Of a DNA stretch of 8,464 bases, positions 1 through 5,997 are shown piece after piece. The stretch comes from an uncultured Alphaproteobacteria bacterium (GTDB lineage: Bacteria; Pseudomonadota; Alphaproteobacteria; Rs-D84). The DNA lies in assembly GCA_944389685.1 (NCBI GenBank), contig CALXNF010000034.1, positions 1-8,464 of the forward strand, read 5' to 3'. The notes beneath the pieces were generated by a model. That model was not told the DNA's origin. It ran no database searches and was given only the letters and a program-made list of their open reading frames with translations. Both the position numbers and the translations under genes were made by a program. How positions within the stretch are numbered: the stretch's first letter is position 1; every line of letters begins with the position of its first letter.

Positions 1-288
1 TTGGTCTTCGCCCAATTCTTCGCGGGACATAGAAAACTGAATTTCACCATCTATATCATATATACGACCAAACATTAACTTACCCAACCAACGCAACGCA
101 ATTACACGCCCAGCCAATCTTACATGCGTACCATCTTCTAAATTACGGGCATCTGCAATAGTATTTGTTCTGTCGTATTTTTCTTTCCAAACAACACCAT
201 CACGCGCACGAATATTTTCTGCTTTCTGCAAACGTGCTTCCAATTCGTTTGTTGAAATTTTTGTTGTGTTGTTTGTGTTTTCTGACAT
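1..288 (-). CDS. lysS: Lysine--tRNA ligase, class II (5' end only, 96 codons)
   Basis: This is the N-terminal part of lysyl-tRNA synthetase, which charges tRNA-Lys in the cytoplasm; the gene runs off the left edge. The translation starts MSENTNN, then has a charged helix (E-L-E-A-R-L-Q-K-A) and the start of the OB-fold anticodon-binding domain: V-R-L-A-G-R-V-I-A-L-R, then G-K-L-M-F-G-R-I-Y-D, then G-E-I-Q-F. The G-K-x-x-F-x-x-I-x-D-x-x-G-x-I-Q pattern is typical of LysS. A leucine follows the R of the conserved 'AxR' turn, as in many bacterial LysS. The start at 288 is supported by AGGA at 297-300, 8 nt upstream. The class II catalytic motifs lie outside the window, so AspS or AsnS, which share the OB fold, are not strictly excluded, but the pattern fits LysS best. 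Upstream it has its own promoter and a leader with a terminator hairpin. A broken second copy of its first codons lies at 5654-5686. Confidence 0.85.
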   Translation of the reverse strand, partial: MSENTNNTTKISTNELEARLQKAENIRARDGVVWKEKYDRTNTIADARNLEDGTHVRLAGRVIALRWLGKLMFGRIYDIDGEIQFSMSREELGEDQ

Positions 289-293
289 TTTAT

Positions 294-301
294 TTTTCCT
301 T
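294..301 (-). promoter_or_regulatory. Ribosome binding site of lysS
   Basis: The minus strand reads AAGGAAAA, with AGGA ending 8 nt before the ATG at 288. It fixes the lysS start. In the duplicated copy near 5691-5700 the matching bases read AAGAATAA, so the site is lost there. Confidence 0.6.
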
Positions 302-316
302 TTTGGGTGTTAAATG

Positions 317-345
317 AAAAAACGGACGCATGGGAAGTGCGTCCG
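317..345 (-). terminator. Intrinsic terminator hairpin inside the lysS leader (attenuator candidate)
   Basis: On the minus strand an 8-bp perfect GC-rich stem, CGGACGCA with TGCGTCCG (338-345 and 323-330), closes a 7-nt loop and is followed directly by six T residues (322-317). This is a textbook intrinsic terminator. It lies between the lysS promoter (396-424) and the lysS start, so it would stop lysS transcription unless melted or pre-empted. On the plus strand no T-run follows the stem, so it does not serve rightward transcription. The box at 359-367 can pair with its first arm (see findings). Confidence 0.7.
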
Positions 346-358
346 CTATAAATTTACA

Positions 359-367
359 GGTCGCACC
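359..367 (-). promoter_or_regulatory. Conserved GGTGCGACC box, possible antiterminator arm
   Basis: The minus strand reads GGTGCGACC. Eight of its bases (GTGCGACC) can pair with GGACGCAC (344-337), which is most of the first arm of the lysS-leader terminator, with one A-A mismatch (7 of 8 paired). Forming this helix would prevent the terminator stem. The box is fully conserved in the second copy (5751-5759), while bases between box and stem differ and contain an indel. The pairing is read from the sequence; a regulatory role is inferred. Confidence 0.4.
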
Positions 368-395
368 GTATCATTTATAAATTTTTTTAATACAG

Positions 396-424
396 ATCAT
401 ACCGTTACCTACCTATTTCACCAA
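396..424 (-). promoter_or_regulatory. Predicted promoter of lysS
   Basis: Minus strand: -35 TTGGTG (424-419), 17-nt spacer, -10 TATGAT (401-396). Transcription should start near 389, giving a leader of about 100 nt that includes the GGTGCGACC box and the terminator hairpin. Both hexamers match the sigma-70 consensus well at the ideal spacing. Confidence 0.5.
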
Positions 425-502
425 TTATGACGACCAATTGCACCTAATTATTACTAGAAAAAAATAAAAAGTAAAGAATTAATTACTTCAAATTTTTTAA
501 TA

Positions 503-532
503 TTGACTGCTAGCAGCAAAATTTTCTATCAT
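503..532 (+). promoter_or_regulatory. Predicted promoter of the giant gene, -10 overlapping the first ATG
   Basis: Plus strand: -35 TTGACT (503-508), 18-nt spacer, -10 TATCAT (527-532). Each hexamer has one mismatch to consensus. The -10 covers the first two bases of the ATG at 531, so a transcript from here would start near 539 and could not use that ATG. The ATG at 543 would then be about 4 nt from the 5' end. No Shine-Dalgarno sequence precedes either ATG. Confidence 0.5.
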
Positions 533-3500
533 GAAACCTGAAATGAGAGAGCTCTTAAAACGAACTTTTGTGATTCTTTTTACGCTCTGCATTAGCCCAA
601 TTTATTCATGGGCAGTGTCGGACGCTGAAACCTTACTGCAAAAGGTTTCTGCCGCGGACCAACAAAATTTAGCCCCCGAAATAAGGGAAGCTTACAATGC
701 ACTAAATAAATCACTAAACAATCTTGAAGAATTAAAAACAGATTATACGTCAAAGCTGCAAGAAAACGCTACTGCTATGAAAGACAAAGAACAATCCACC
801 GCTAATAAATTGCTTGGTGGACTTGCCATTGGTACTGCCGGAATTGGCGGAATGCAGCTTGCATCTGGTCTTGCGGAACAAAAGTCGGATAATGCCGCGG
901 CGCAAGATATGAATGCGTATATGTCAACATTCAGGTGTGATTACGGCAATGGAATAAACATACCTGGTGGACAGGCGGATATTCAGTTACCGTTATCAAC
1001 AGAATTAACTGCTATACGCAGAAGCTATATTGAACTGGCAAATAAAATTAAAGAATCCAAAGAATCTCTTGGCTTATCGCTTGGTATAGAAGCAAATGAA
1101 ATATTAGACCCGGCGGATACGGGTTTATATGATAATGTTTCAATTGGAAAAACAGATAACGTTTTTGATACAGCTGCTGAACGTGCCTCGTCTTCAGATA
1201 GCAAAGACAAAATCACAACTGGGGCCATCATGACAGGCGTAGGAACCATTGGTGCGGCAGTAGGAGATTTAATAATAAATAAAGATGCCCCAAAAGAAAA
1301 AAGCGAAGAAATTACTAATGAGTACGAAACAAAAAAGAAAGAAATAGAAAAAGAAGTAGAAACCAACCAAAATGCTTTGCAGCAAGCCATAGATAATAAC
1401 TCTGAAAAAATAGATGAATACAATAAATTATTACAACAACATAAAGATTTTGTGGCAACAATCACAGAAGTTGATTGTATCCCAGACTTTTCTGAATATA
1501 TTGAATACATAAATAGTTTAGCTCTGATAACAGACACAATGTCTGACCCATCTGGACTATCTATAAAATATGACTTAGAAACACAAAAATCTGCATATAA
1601 AGAATGTGCAGATGCGGCGGCAGCTGAACGCGAACGAATTGCTGCGCTGGAAAAAGCTAAACAAGACTGCCTTGCTAAGCCTGATCACGAATGGATTGAC
1701 GAAAAGTGTGTAGAAAAAGTGCAAACCACCCCAGAAAGCGAGACAAGCACAACGCCTCCTTCTGACGCGGTTGTTCCAACGCCAATTGCTACACCCACGG
1801 ATACAAATACAGACACAGACACAGACACAGATACAGATACAGATATAGACACAACTTTGTGCCCCGATAACAACCCAAGATTCAAACAAATAAACAATAC
1901 AACAACCCACGTTGGTGACTTTTGTAAATACGGGAACGTTTCGATCGGTAAAATATTTAAATTTGCAGAAGGGACTGTCCGAAACGGCGTAAACGTGGGT
2001 GGAACATGTTCTTGTTCGGCAATAGAGTGCGTTTCTGGTTATCATGTAGCCGGTGGTGTTTGCGTAGAAGATGTCGCAGACCAAGAAGGCAACTGCTTAA
2101 GGAAAGCTTTCAAAAAAACATCTGAAAACGATAATTTGGAAAAATGCCAGAATTTCTGTAAAAAATATTCCTCTGATAAAGAATGTAAATATACATCTGT
2201 TGTAATATCACATAGTACAGGGGAATGCATTTGCAACCCAACCGTCACTGAGTTTAATTCCGCGACAGAATCTATGCAACGTGCAGAAGAACGAAAAATA
2301 AATTCTTTGAAGTATTATGAAGTATGTGGTAATGACAGGGGAAAAACTGGAGGAGCCGAGGTTTGTGAAGAATCAACATTTAATTGGGTAAACGTAGGAC
2401 AATTACAAGCTGTGGGATTGGCAGAAGAATATGCACGCGTTAGGTACAATGATGACATCGCTTGTGATAATAATTATCGTACCAGTGGAAATGACGATTA
2501 TGTAAGATGCAGCAGTAAGAATTCGAAAAGATATTATGAGTTTAAATTTGATGACATTAAAGAAAGCATAGATGCAGACATACAAAAGGGGGTAATTTTT
2601 GGGATTTGCAGAATTCACAACGTATCATCTGGTCTTACAAAAAGCTTAATCAGTTATTCTGGGGCACCTACTTGTAAAAGCCCTTGTACATCAGAAATGC
2701 TAAAAACTGCGGCTCATTTTGGCTTAACAGCAACAACAAGAGGGAGTGTTTGCTGGTTTTCCAATCGAAGTATATCCGCAGATGAGGTAGAAAGTAAATT
2801 AGCAAAAATAGACGGGATTGATAATTATATATTCTATTCAGGAATACAAATTCAAGGTAGTAAGGATGTTATTTCGCAACTAAGGGACTACATAAAATCT
2901 ACGGGCAAAACCGTTCGTTCATTTGATTGTACTAGAAATGTAGATGAAATTAAAAATAGTCTGTTCGTTGGAGATGATGATGTTTTGCGTTGTACATTAA
3001 ATGGTCAGCCGATTGATTTTGTTTTTGATGATTTTTCAGAAAGTTGGTTGTATGTTCAAGAAGATGGTGAAGCCAAAATACAATGTGTTGTGAGCGGGGG
3101 AAAATATGCAGACCAAGAATGTTTTGGTTTGACTCAACAGCAATGTCTTGAAGCAAACGCTGTATTTAAGAAGAAATTTCCTGGCGCTTCTGGTATGATG
3201 TGGAATGGGAAAGAATGTGTTCTTTTAGATTCTGCCGAAGCGCAAAGATACGATATTTATGTACAGGCAGGTATAGGCGTTGTTGCGGCTGCTGACTGCT
3301 TGTTGTTAACCCATACTGGTTGCTTAGTTTTGGCAGTAGAAACGGCTGGGTTGGCAACAGAGTTGACAACCAAAGAATATATAGAAAATCGTGCAGGGGA
3401 ATTCTTAGCTGTATCCACAAGATGTCAGTCTCGTGATTGTGCTATTGATACTATACGTAATGCCGGCAAGGTACTTAGTGTAATGGGAGCTTTAGATGCA

Positions 3501-5651
3501 GCGGCCGCAAATTCTGTAGACTCTGAATTAGCTCGTTTGGTGGATTATCTAGAACCAGAGGACTTACCAAATGTTTCTAGCGGTGAATGGGATGAAATTG
3601 TTGCTCAACTTGGTGGTGATCCTGATGACGCTGGCGGTACGGCCTTAGTTTGGTTAAATAGAATTGGTTTAGGTGCACAGTTTGCTTCTGTAGCTACATC
3701 AGGATATCGTTTAGTGTCCAAGGCAATTACTCGTTTGGCAAGTAAAGCAGCGCGCACAACGAATGTAGGGTCTGATATAGCTAGAACTGCGGACGCAGCG
3801 TCAGATGCAGGACGTGGGGCAGGAACTGGTGGTGCTGCAAATGCAGCGTCAGATGCAGGTCGTGGGACAGGAGCTGGTGGTGCTGCAAATGCTGCGTCAG
3901 ATGCAGAAAGAACAACAAATACGTTGCATCCTGATATAGACGCTTATCGAAATTCTAGTAGAAAATCAGTTATACGTGCTAAATATCATCCTGATAGATT
4001 TTCTTCTGTTGAAATAAAGGCCAAAGCAGAAGAAATATTTAAGCGAATGAATAATATAGACAATATGTCTGATGATGAATTGCGTGAATTAAGCATACTC
4101 ATGAATGAATTTGATAATGAGGTTGCGGCAGCAGAAGAAGCCGCAAAAGCAGCTAACGCTGCGTCAGATGCAGGACGTGGGGCAGGAGCTGGTGGTGCGG
4201 CGAATACTGCGTCAGATACGGGTAGAGCGACAGGTACTGCATCGGATGCCAGTAGGGGAGCCGGTTCGGCAAGTGACGCTGGACGTGGTGGAGCTGGAGG
4301 TGCGGCAGATGCTTCAGGAAGTGCTTCGAATGCGGCGTCAGATGCGGGCAGAGCAACAGGTACTACATCAGATGCCGGTAGAACGGCTAGCTCTACGAGC
4401 GATGCTGGGCGTGGCGCAAGTACTGGGGACGCAGCAAATGCGACAGATAACGCAGCTTCTAATGCAAACTCTACTTCCAGCACTTCTAGATCGGCGGCTC
4501 AAGAATCTATACCTGCTCCAAATTCTTCTTCAGCCAATTCCGCTATAACTGATGTTGAAGTTATAGAAGCTGTCGATGTTTCAACATTACGAAACCGAGC
4601 AAGTAGTTCTTTTGATTCCTACTTAGAAAATTTTAAAACTAATGGTGAAAATGTAGGGCTCCCTTACTCTCGCTTAACTGACGAAGAATGGGATATTTTA
4701 AACGATATTTTGGCTGAAGATGGCGTTCGCTTACGTTCTGGTACACAAAACGGTCAACGCTATATGGTATTTGAAGATATTCCAGACCATCCTGCCGCCA
4801 TTGCCCGTCAAAACGCACGTGCTGCCGCACAAACTGCGGATAATGCTGCTTCTGCAACCAATAATAATCTTGATAATATATTAAACTCTTTTAGTAAAAG
4901 ATTGGATAATAATATAGCTATATATTCAAGGGAAGGGTTAAAACAAGCCGAAGCCGAAAGTCTGAAAGCAAAAATTGATGCTTTAGGAACACACTATTCT
5001 GCTATATTAAATACAGAAGGATATAGTGGGGCAGATTATATTATAATTACAATATCAAAAACAGATGCCGATAAAATGGGCTATATCTATAGGGATAATA
5101 AATTAATTAAACTTATAGATAACAGCAAAAATTTAAATTCATTAAATTCTTATCTTAATAAAGCCATAACGACTATCAAAGGCAACCCTGTAATATTAGA
5201 AAGTTTCGGCACCCGTAGCGGGCGCCCTATTGTCGTGGTTAAAATTGGTAAACAAAAAATACCGTTCTATATTTCAACTGGTTCTGCCGGTAAAACAGAT
5301 GTTGTAACCGGCAAATGGGAATTTTTTGGGGGTATAAGTAAAAATGGTTGGTTCAGAAAAGGAGCTCTTCAATCTATTCAAAACCATTATAATTCCCAAG
5401 AATTAAGGCAAATTGCAAATGCTTTAGACAATACCATCGGAGATTTACGTGATACAGAATTAGTTTTAGAAACTTCTGGACGCAAAAGTTTGGGAGGGGA
5501 TGGAGTTGTTGCTCGAATGACCAATGGGCCATATATTTCTAATTCAATAATAAATGAGTCAATAAGTCGTTTTGTTGAAGATGCCGATTCAGAACTTATG
5601 GTATTGTACGAATACCTAAATGACTTAAAAAGCTTTTTTAGCGCTTTATAG
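531..5651 (+). CDS. Giant exported multidomain protein with Cys-rich region, Gly/Ala/Arg repeats, J-domain-like segment and C-terminal module
   Basis: I do not recognise a named family for this 1706-residue protein. Seen in order: signal peptide (~6-28; K-R, hydrophobic core, cleavage probably after S-W-A at 28); glycine-zipper segment 94-115; Cys 136; second glycine zipper 231-250; Lys/Glu coiled coil ~255-312; Cys 316; Pro/Thr linker and Thr-Asp repeat 423-441; Cys-rich region ~444-896 with C-x-C, C-x3-C and 'G-x-x-W-x-x-x-x-C' turns; hydrophobic patch 911-945; repeats ~1089-1317, interrupted by a J-domain-like segment (~1137-1175, HPD at 1153-1155); acidic W-D-I-L module ~1345-1420; and a C-terminal module ~1450-1706 with F-Y-I-S-T-G and G-K-W-E-F-F-G-G-I. 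Export and disulfides are inferred from the signal peptide and paired cysteines. It is monocistronic and flanked by lysS-derived repeats. The true start may be Met5 (543), because the predicted -10 box overlaps the first ATG. It could be a surface protein or an effector. Confidence 0.8.
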   Translation: MKPEMRELLKRTFVILFTLCISPIYSWAVSDAETLLQKVSAADQQNLAPEIREAYNALNKSLNNLEELKTDYTSKLQENATAMKDKEQSTANKLLGGLAIGTAGIGGMQLASGLAEQKSDNAAAQDMNAYMSTFRCDYGNGINIPGGQADIQLPLSTELTAIRRSYIELANKIKESKESLGLSLGIEANEILDPADTGLYDNVSIGKTDNVFDTAAERASSSDSKDKITTGAIMTGVGTIGAAVGDLIINKDAPKEKSEEITNEYETKKKEIEKEVETNQNALQQAIDNNSEKIDEYNKLLQQHKDFVATITEVDCIPDFSEYIEYINSLALITDTMSDPSGLSIKYDLETQKSAYKECADAAAAERERIAALEKAKQDCLAKPDHEWIDEKCVEKVQTTPESETSTTPPSDAVVPTPIATPTDTNTDTDTDTDTDTDIDTTLCPDNNPRFKQINNTTTHVGDFCKYGNVSIGKIFKFAEGTVRNGVNVGGTCSCSAIECVSGYHVAGGVCVEDVADQEGNCLRKAFKKTSENDNLEKCQNFCKKYSSDKECKYTSVVISHSTGECICNPTVTEFNSATESMQRAEERKINSLKYYEVCGNDRGKTGGAEVCEESTFNWVNVGQLQAVGLAEEYARVRYNDDIACDNNYRTSGNDDYVRCSSKNSKRYYEFKFDDIKESIDADIQKGVIFGICRIHNVSSGLTKSLISYSGAPTCKSPCTSEMLKTAAHFGLTATTRGSVCWFSNRSISADEVESKLAKIDGIDNYIFYSGIQIQGSKDVISQLRDYIKSTGKTVRSFDCTRNVDEIKNSLFVGDDDVLRCTLNGQPIDFVFDDFSESWLYVQEDGEAKIQCVVSGGKYADQECFGLTQQQCLEANAVFKKKFPGASGMMWNGKECVLLDSAEAQRYDIYVQAGIGVVAAADCLLLTHTGCLVLAVETAGLATELTTKEYIENRAGEFLAVSTRCQSRDCAIDTIRNAGKVLSVMGALDAAAANSVDSELARLVDYLEPEDLPNVSSGEWDEIVAQLGGDPDDAGGTALVWLNRIGLGAQFASVATSGYRLVSKAITRLASKAARTTNVGSDIARTADAASDAGRGAGTGGAANAASDAGRGTGAGGAANAASDAERTTNTLHPDIDAYRNSSRKSVIRAKYHPDRFSSVEIKAKAEEIFKRMNNIDNMSDDELRELSILMNEFDNEVAAAEEAAKAANAASDAGRGAGAGGAANTASDTGRATGTASDASRGAGSASDAGRGGAGGAADASGSASNAASDAGRATGTTSDAGRTASSTSDAGRGASTGDAANATDNAASNANSTSSTSRSAAQESIPAPNSSSANSAITDVEVIEAVDVSTLRNRASSSFDSYLENFKTNGENVGLPYSRLTDEEWDILNDILAEDGVRLRSGTQNGQRYMVFEDIPDHPAAIARQNARAAAQTADNAASATNNNLDNILNSFSKRLDNNIAIYSREGLKQAEAESLKAKIDALGTHYSAILNTEGYSGADYIIITISKTDADKMGYIYRDNKLIKLIDNSKNLNSLNSYLNKAITTIKGNPVILESFGTRSGRPIVVVKIGKQKIPFYISTGSAGKTDVVTGKWEFFGGISKNGWFRKGALQSIQNHYNSQELRQIANALDNTIGDLRDTELVLETSGRKSLGGDGVVARMTNGPYISNSIINESISRFVEDADSELMVLYEYLNDLKSFFSAL
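1797..1853 (+). repeat. Hexanucleotide Thr-Asp microsatellite in the giant gene
   Basis: Alternating ACA and GAC/GAT codons encode about nine Thr-Asp pairs (residues 423-441), with one Asn and one Ile variant. The 6-bp unit keeps the reading frame, so copy-number change would alter linker length without shutting the gene off. It separates the N-terminal helical part from the Cys-rich region. Confidence 0.85.
3795..3920 (+). repeat. 48-bp tandem repeats, left block (AASDAGRGxGxGGAAN)
   Basis: There are two full 48-bp units (3795-3842 and 3843-3890, differing at three bases) and the first ~16 bases of a third (from 3891) before the similarity fades into the J-domain-like segment. Each unit encodes 16 residues rich in Ala, Gly, Ser and Arg. 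The near identity of the units shows recent duplication or homogenisation. Confidence 0.85.
3933..4058 (+). other. J-domain-like segment within the giant protein
   Basis: The translation reads Y-R-N-S-S-R-K-S-V-I-R-A-K-Y-H-P-D-R-F, then a Lys/Glu helix E-I-K-A-K-A-E-E-I-F-K-R-M-N-N-I. This matches helix II, the HPD loop (codons 3987-3995) and helix III of DnaJ J-domains, which stimulate Hsp70 ATPase. The usual helix I (L-Y-x-x-L-G) is not seen; instead a second L-H-P-D lies 20 residues upstream (codon 3927). It is therefore a shortened or divergent J-domain. Function is inferred from the HPD and helix pattern only. Confidence 0.6.
4158..4480 (+). repeat. 48-bp-type repeats, right block, degenerating
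   Basis: A complete unit at 4158-4205 differs from the unit at 3795 at only four bases. It is followed by shorter, diverged units, each built on a Ser-Asp-Ala-Gly-Arg core and Gly/Ala/Ser/Thr filler, up to about 4480. The array is thus split by ~240 bp of J-domain-like coding sequence. Confidence 0.8.
5208..5648 (+). other. C-terminal globular module of the giant protein, unknown family
   Basis: Residues ~1560-1706 stop being repetitive and look like a folded domain. A beta-rich start (R-P-I-V-V-V-K-I-G) is followed by P-F-Y-I-S-T-G-S-A-G-K, G-K-W-E-F-F-G-G-I and G-W-F-R-K-G, then helices (S-Q-E-L-R-Q-I-A-N-A-L-D). The conserved-looking Tyr, Gly, Lys, Trp and Phe residues suggest a binding or catalytic domain. 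I cannot name the family. Confidence 0.4.
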
Positions 5652-5653
5652 TA

Positions 5654-5686
5654 TCAACTTTCTGAATTGTTTGTATTTTCCGATAT
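5654..5686 (-). pseudogene. Remnant of the lysS 5' end (start codon lost)
   Basis: The minus strand reads codon by codon ATA-TCG-GAA-AAT-ACA-AAC-AAT, encoding I-S-E-N-T-N-N, against ATG-TCA-GAA-AAC-ACA-AAC-AAC of the intact lysS at 288-268. All four differences lie at third codon positions; one destroys the ATG. Similarity ends after two or three more codons and a TGA follows at 5656-5654, three bases past the giant gene's stop. The Shine-Dalgarno sequence is also lost. It cannot be expressed as LysS. It is best read as a displaced lysS start left when DNA was inserted or duplicated here. Confidence 0.65.
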
Positions 5687-5782
5687 TTTCATTTATTCTT
5701 ATATAAAAATAAAAACGGACGCAACAAAAGTGCGTCCGTCAAATTCTGAGGGTCGCACCATATCATTTAAAAATTTTTTTAA
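5666..5782 (-). repeat. Direct repeat copy 2: degenerate lysS leader
   Basis: This is the partner of 268-390 in the same orientation, carrying the lysS remnant, hairpin, GGTGCGACC box and AT tract in the same order. It lies between the stop of the giant gene and tRNA-Gly. Unlike copy 1 it has no convincing -35 box: a TACAAT at 5799-5794 has nothing like TTGACA at 16-18 nt. Confidence 0.75.
5706..5739 (-). terminator. Intrinsic terminator downstream of tRNA-Gly
   Basis: A 9-bp perfect stem on the minus strand, ACGGACGCA with TGCGTCCGT, closes a 7-nt loop, and the second arm leads into a run TTTTTATTTTT. In its present place, 84 nt past the tRNA 3' end, it would end tRNA-Gly transcription and also oppose read-through into the giant gene's 3' end. 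The stem is the same as in the lysS leader. Confidence 0.65.
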
Positions 5783-5822
5783 AATTTAAAACCATTGTAT
5801 ACCGACCACTTGATAAAAACTC

Positions 5823-5899
5823 TGGTGCGAGCAAAGGGGCTCGAACCCTCGACCTCAACCTTGGCAAGGTTGCGCTCTAGCCAACTGAGCTACGCTCGC
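5823..5899 (-). tRNA. tRNA-Gly (anticodon GCC)
   Basis: The 77-nt minus-strand gene folds as a complete cloverleaf. It has an acceptor stem GCGAGCG/TGCTCGC with one G-T pair, D arm GCTC/GAGC with loop AGTTGGCTA, anticodon stem CAACC/GGTTG around TTGCCAA (anticodon GCC), T arm GAGGG/CCCTT with loop TTCGAGC, discriminator A and an encoded CCA. It reads glycine codons GGC and GGT. It has its own promoter 13 nt upstream and a terminator downstream. Confidence 0.95.
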
Positions 5900-5911
5900 A
5901 CTGCGACGCAT

Positions 5912-5940
5912 ATTCTGACACATCTTTTTTTAATTTGCAA
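5912..5940 (-). promoter_or_regulatory. Predicted promoter of tRNA-Gly
   Basis: Minus strand: -35 TTGCAA (5940-5935), 17-nt spacer, -10 CAGAAT (5917-5912). Transcription should start just before the tRNA 5' end at 5899. The same TTGCAA -35 is seen before the 343-residue gene. Confidence 0.4.
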
Positions 5941-5952
5941 GCCTTTTTTATA

Positions 5953-5982
5953 CAAAAAAAGAACCTGCTTCCCGCAGGTTCT
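5953..5982 (-). terminator. Intrinsic terminator of the membrane-protein gene
   Basis: On the minus strand a 9-bp stem, AGAACCTGC with GCAGGTTCT, closes a 5-nt loop and is followed by a run of T residues. It begins 16 nt after the stop of the 343-residue protein and separates it from tRNA-Gly. Confidence 0.85.
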
Positions 5983-5997
5983 TAAATCAACATCCCA

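Larger units (their letters stand above)
268..390 (-). repeat. Direct repeat copy 1: lysS leader plus first lysS codons
   Basis: This stretch aligns with 5666-5782. Matching parts are the first seven lysS codons with flanking bases (20 of 23 bases identical over 269-291), the hairpin stem (identical arms, loop differs), the GGTGCGACC box (identical) and the AT tract after it (21 of 23 over 368-390). Less similar spacers with small indels join these blocks. This copy is attached to the intact lysS. The two copies bracket the giant exported-protein gene in the same orientation. Confidence 0.75.

Noticed and set aside
337..345. DNA uptake sequence (AAGTGCG core at both hairpins)
   Set aside because: Only two occurrences, both explained by the shared repeat, and the core differs from the known Haemophilus motif in its last bases.
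359..380. Short leader peptide M-I-R-C-D-L before lysS (start near 374 on the minus strand)
   Set aside because: It has no Shine-Dalgarno site and no lysine codons, and the second copy reads differently after four codons, so a ribosome-stalling attenuator is not supported.
289..424. T-box riboswitch controlling lysS
   Set aside because: The leader is only about 100 nt, with no Stem I or specifier loop. The box resembles part of a T-box only loosely, and its tRNA complementarity is to tRNA-Gly, not tRNA-Lys.
1575..2084. Minus-strand frame opposite the Thr-Asp repeat with Cys/Val/Ile runs
   Set aside because: The runs come from reading the hexanucleotide repeat backwards; there is no start signal and no plausible domain.
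3795..4480. CRISPR array
   Set aside because: The repeats are contiguous 48-bp coding units in frame with no unique spacers.
3986..4548. Long open frames on both strands across the Ala/Gly/Arg repeats
   Set aside because: They are shadows of the GC-rich repeat codons of the giant gene, with biased, repetitive translations and no ribosome binding sites.
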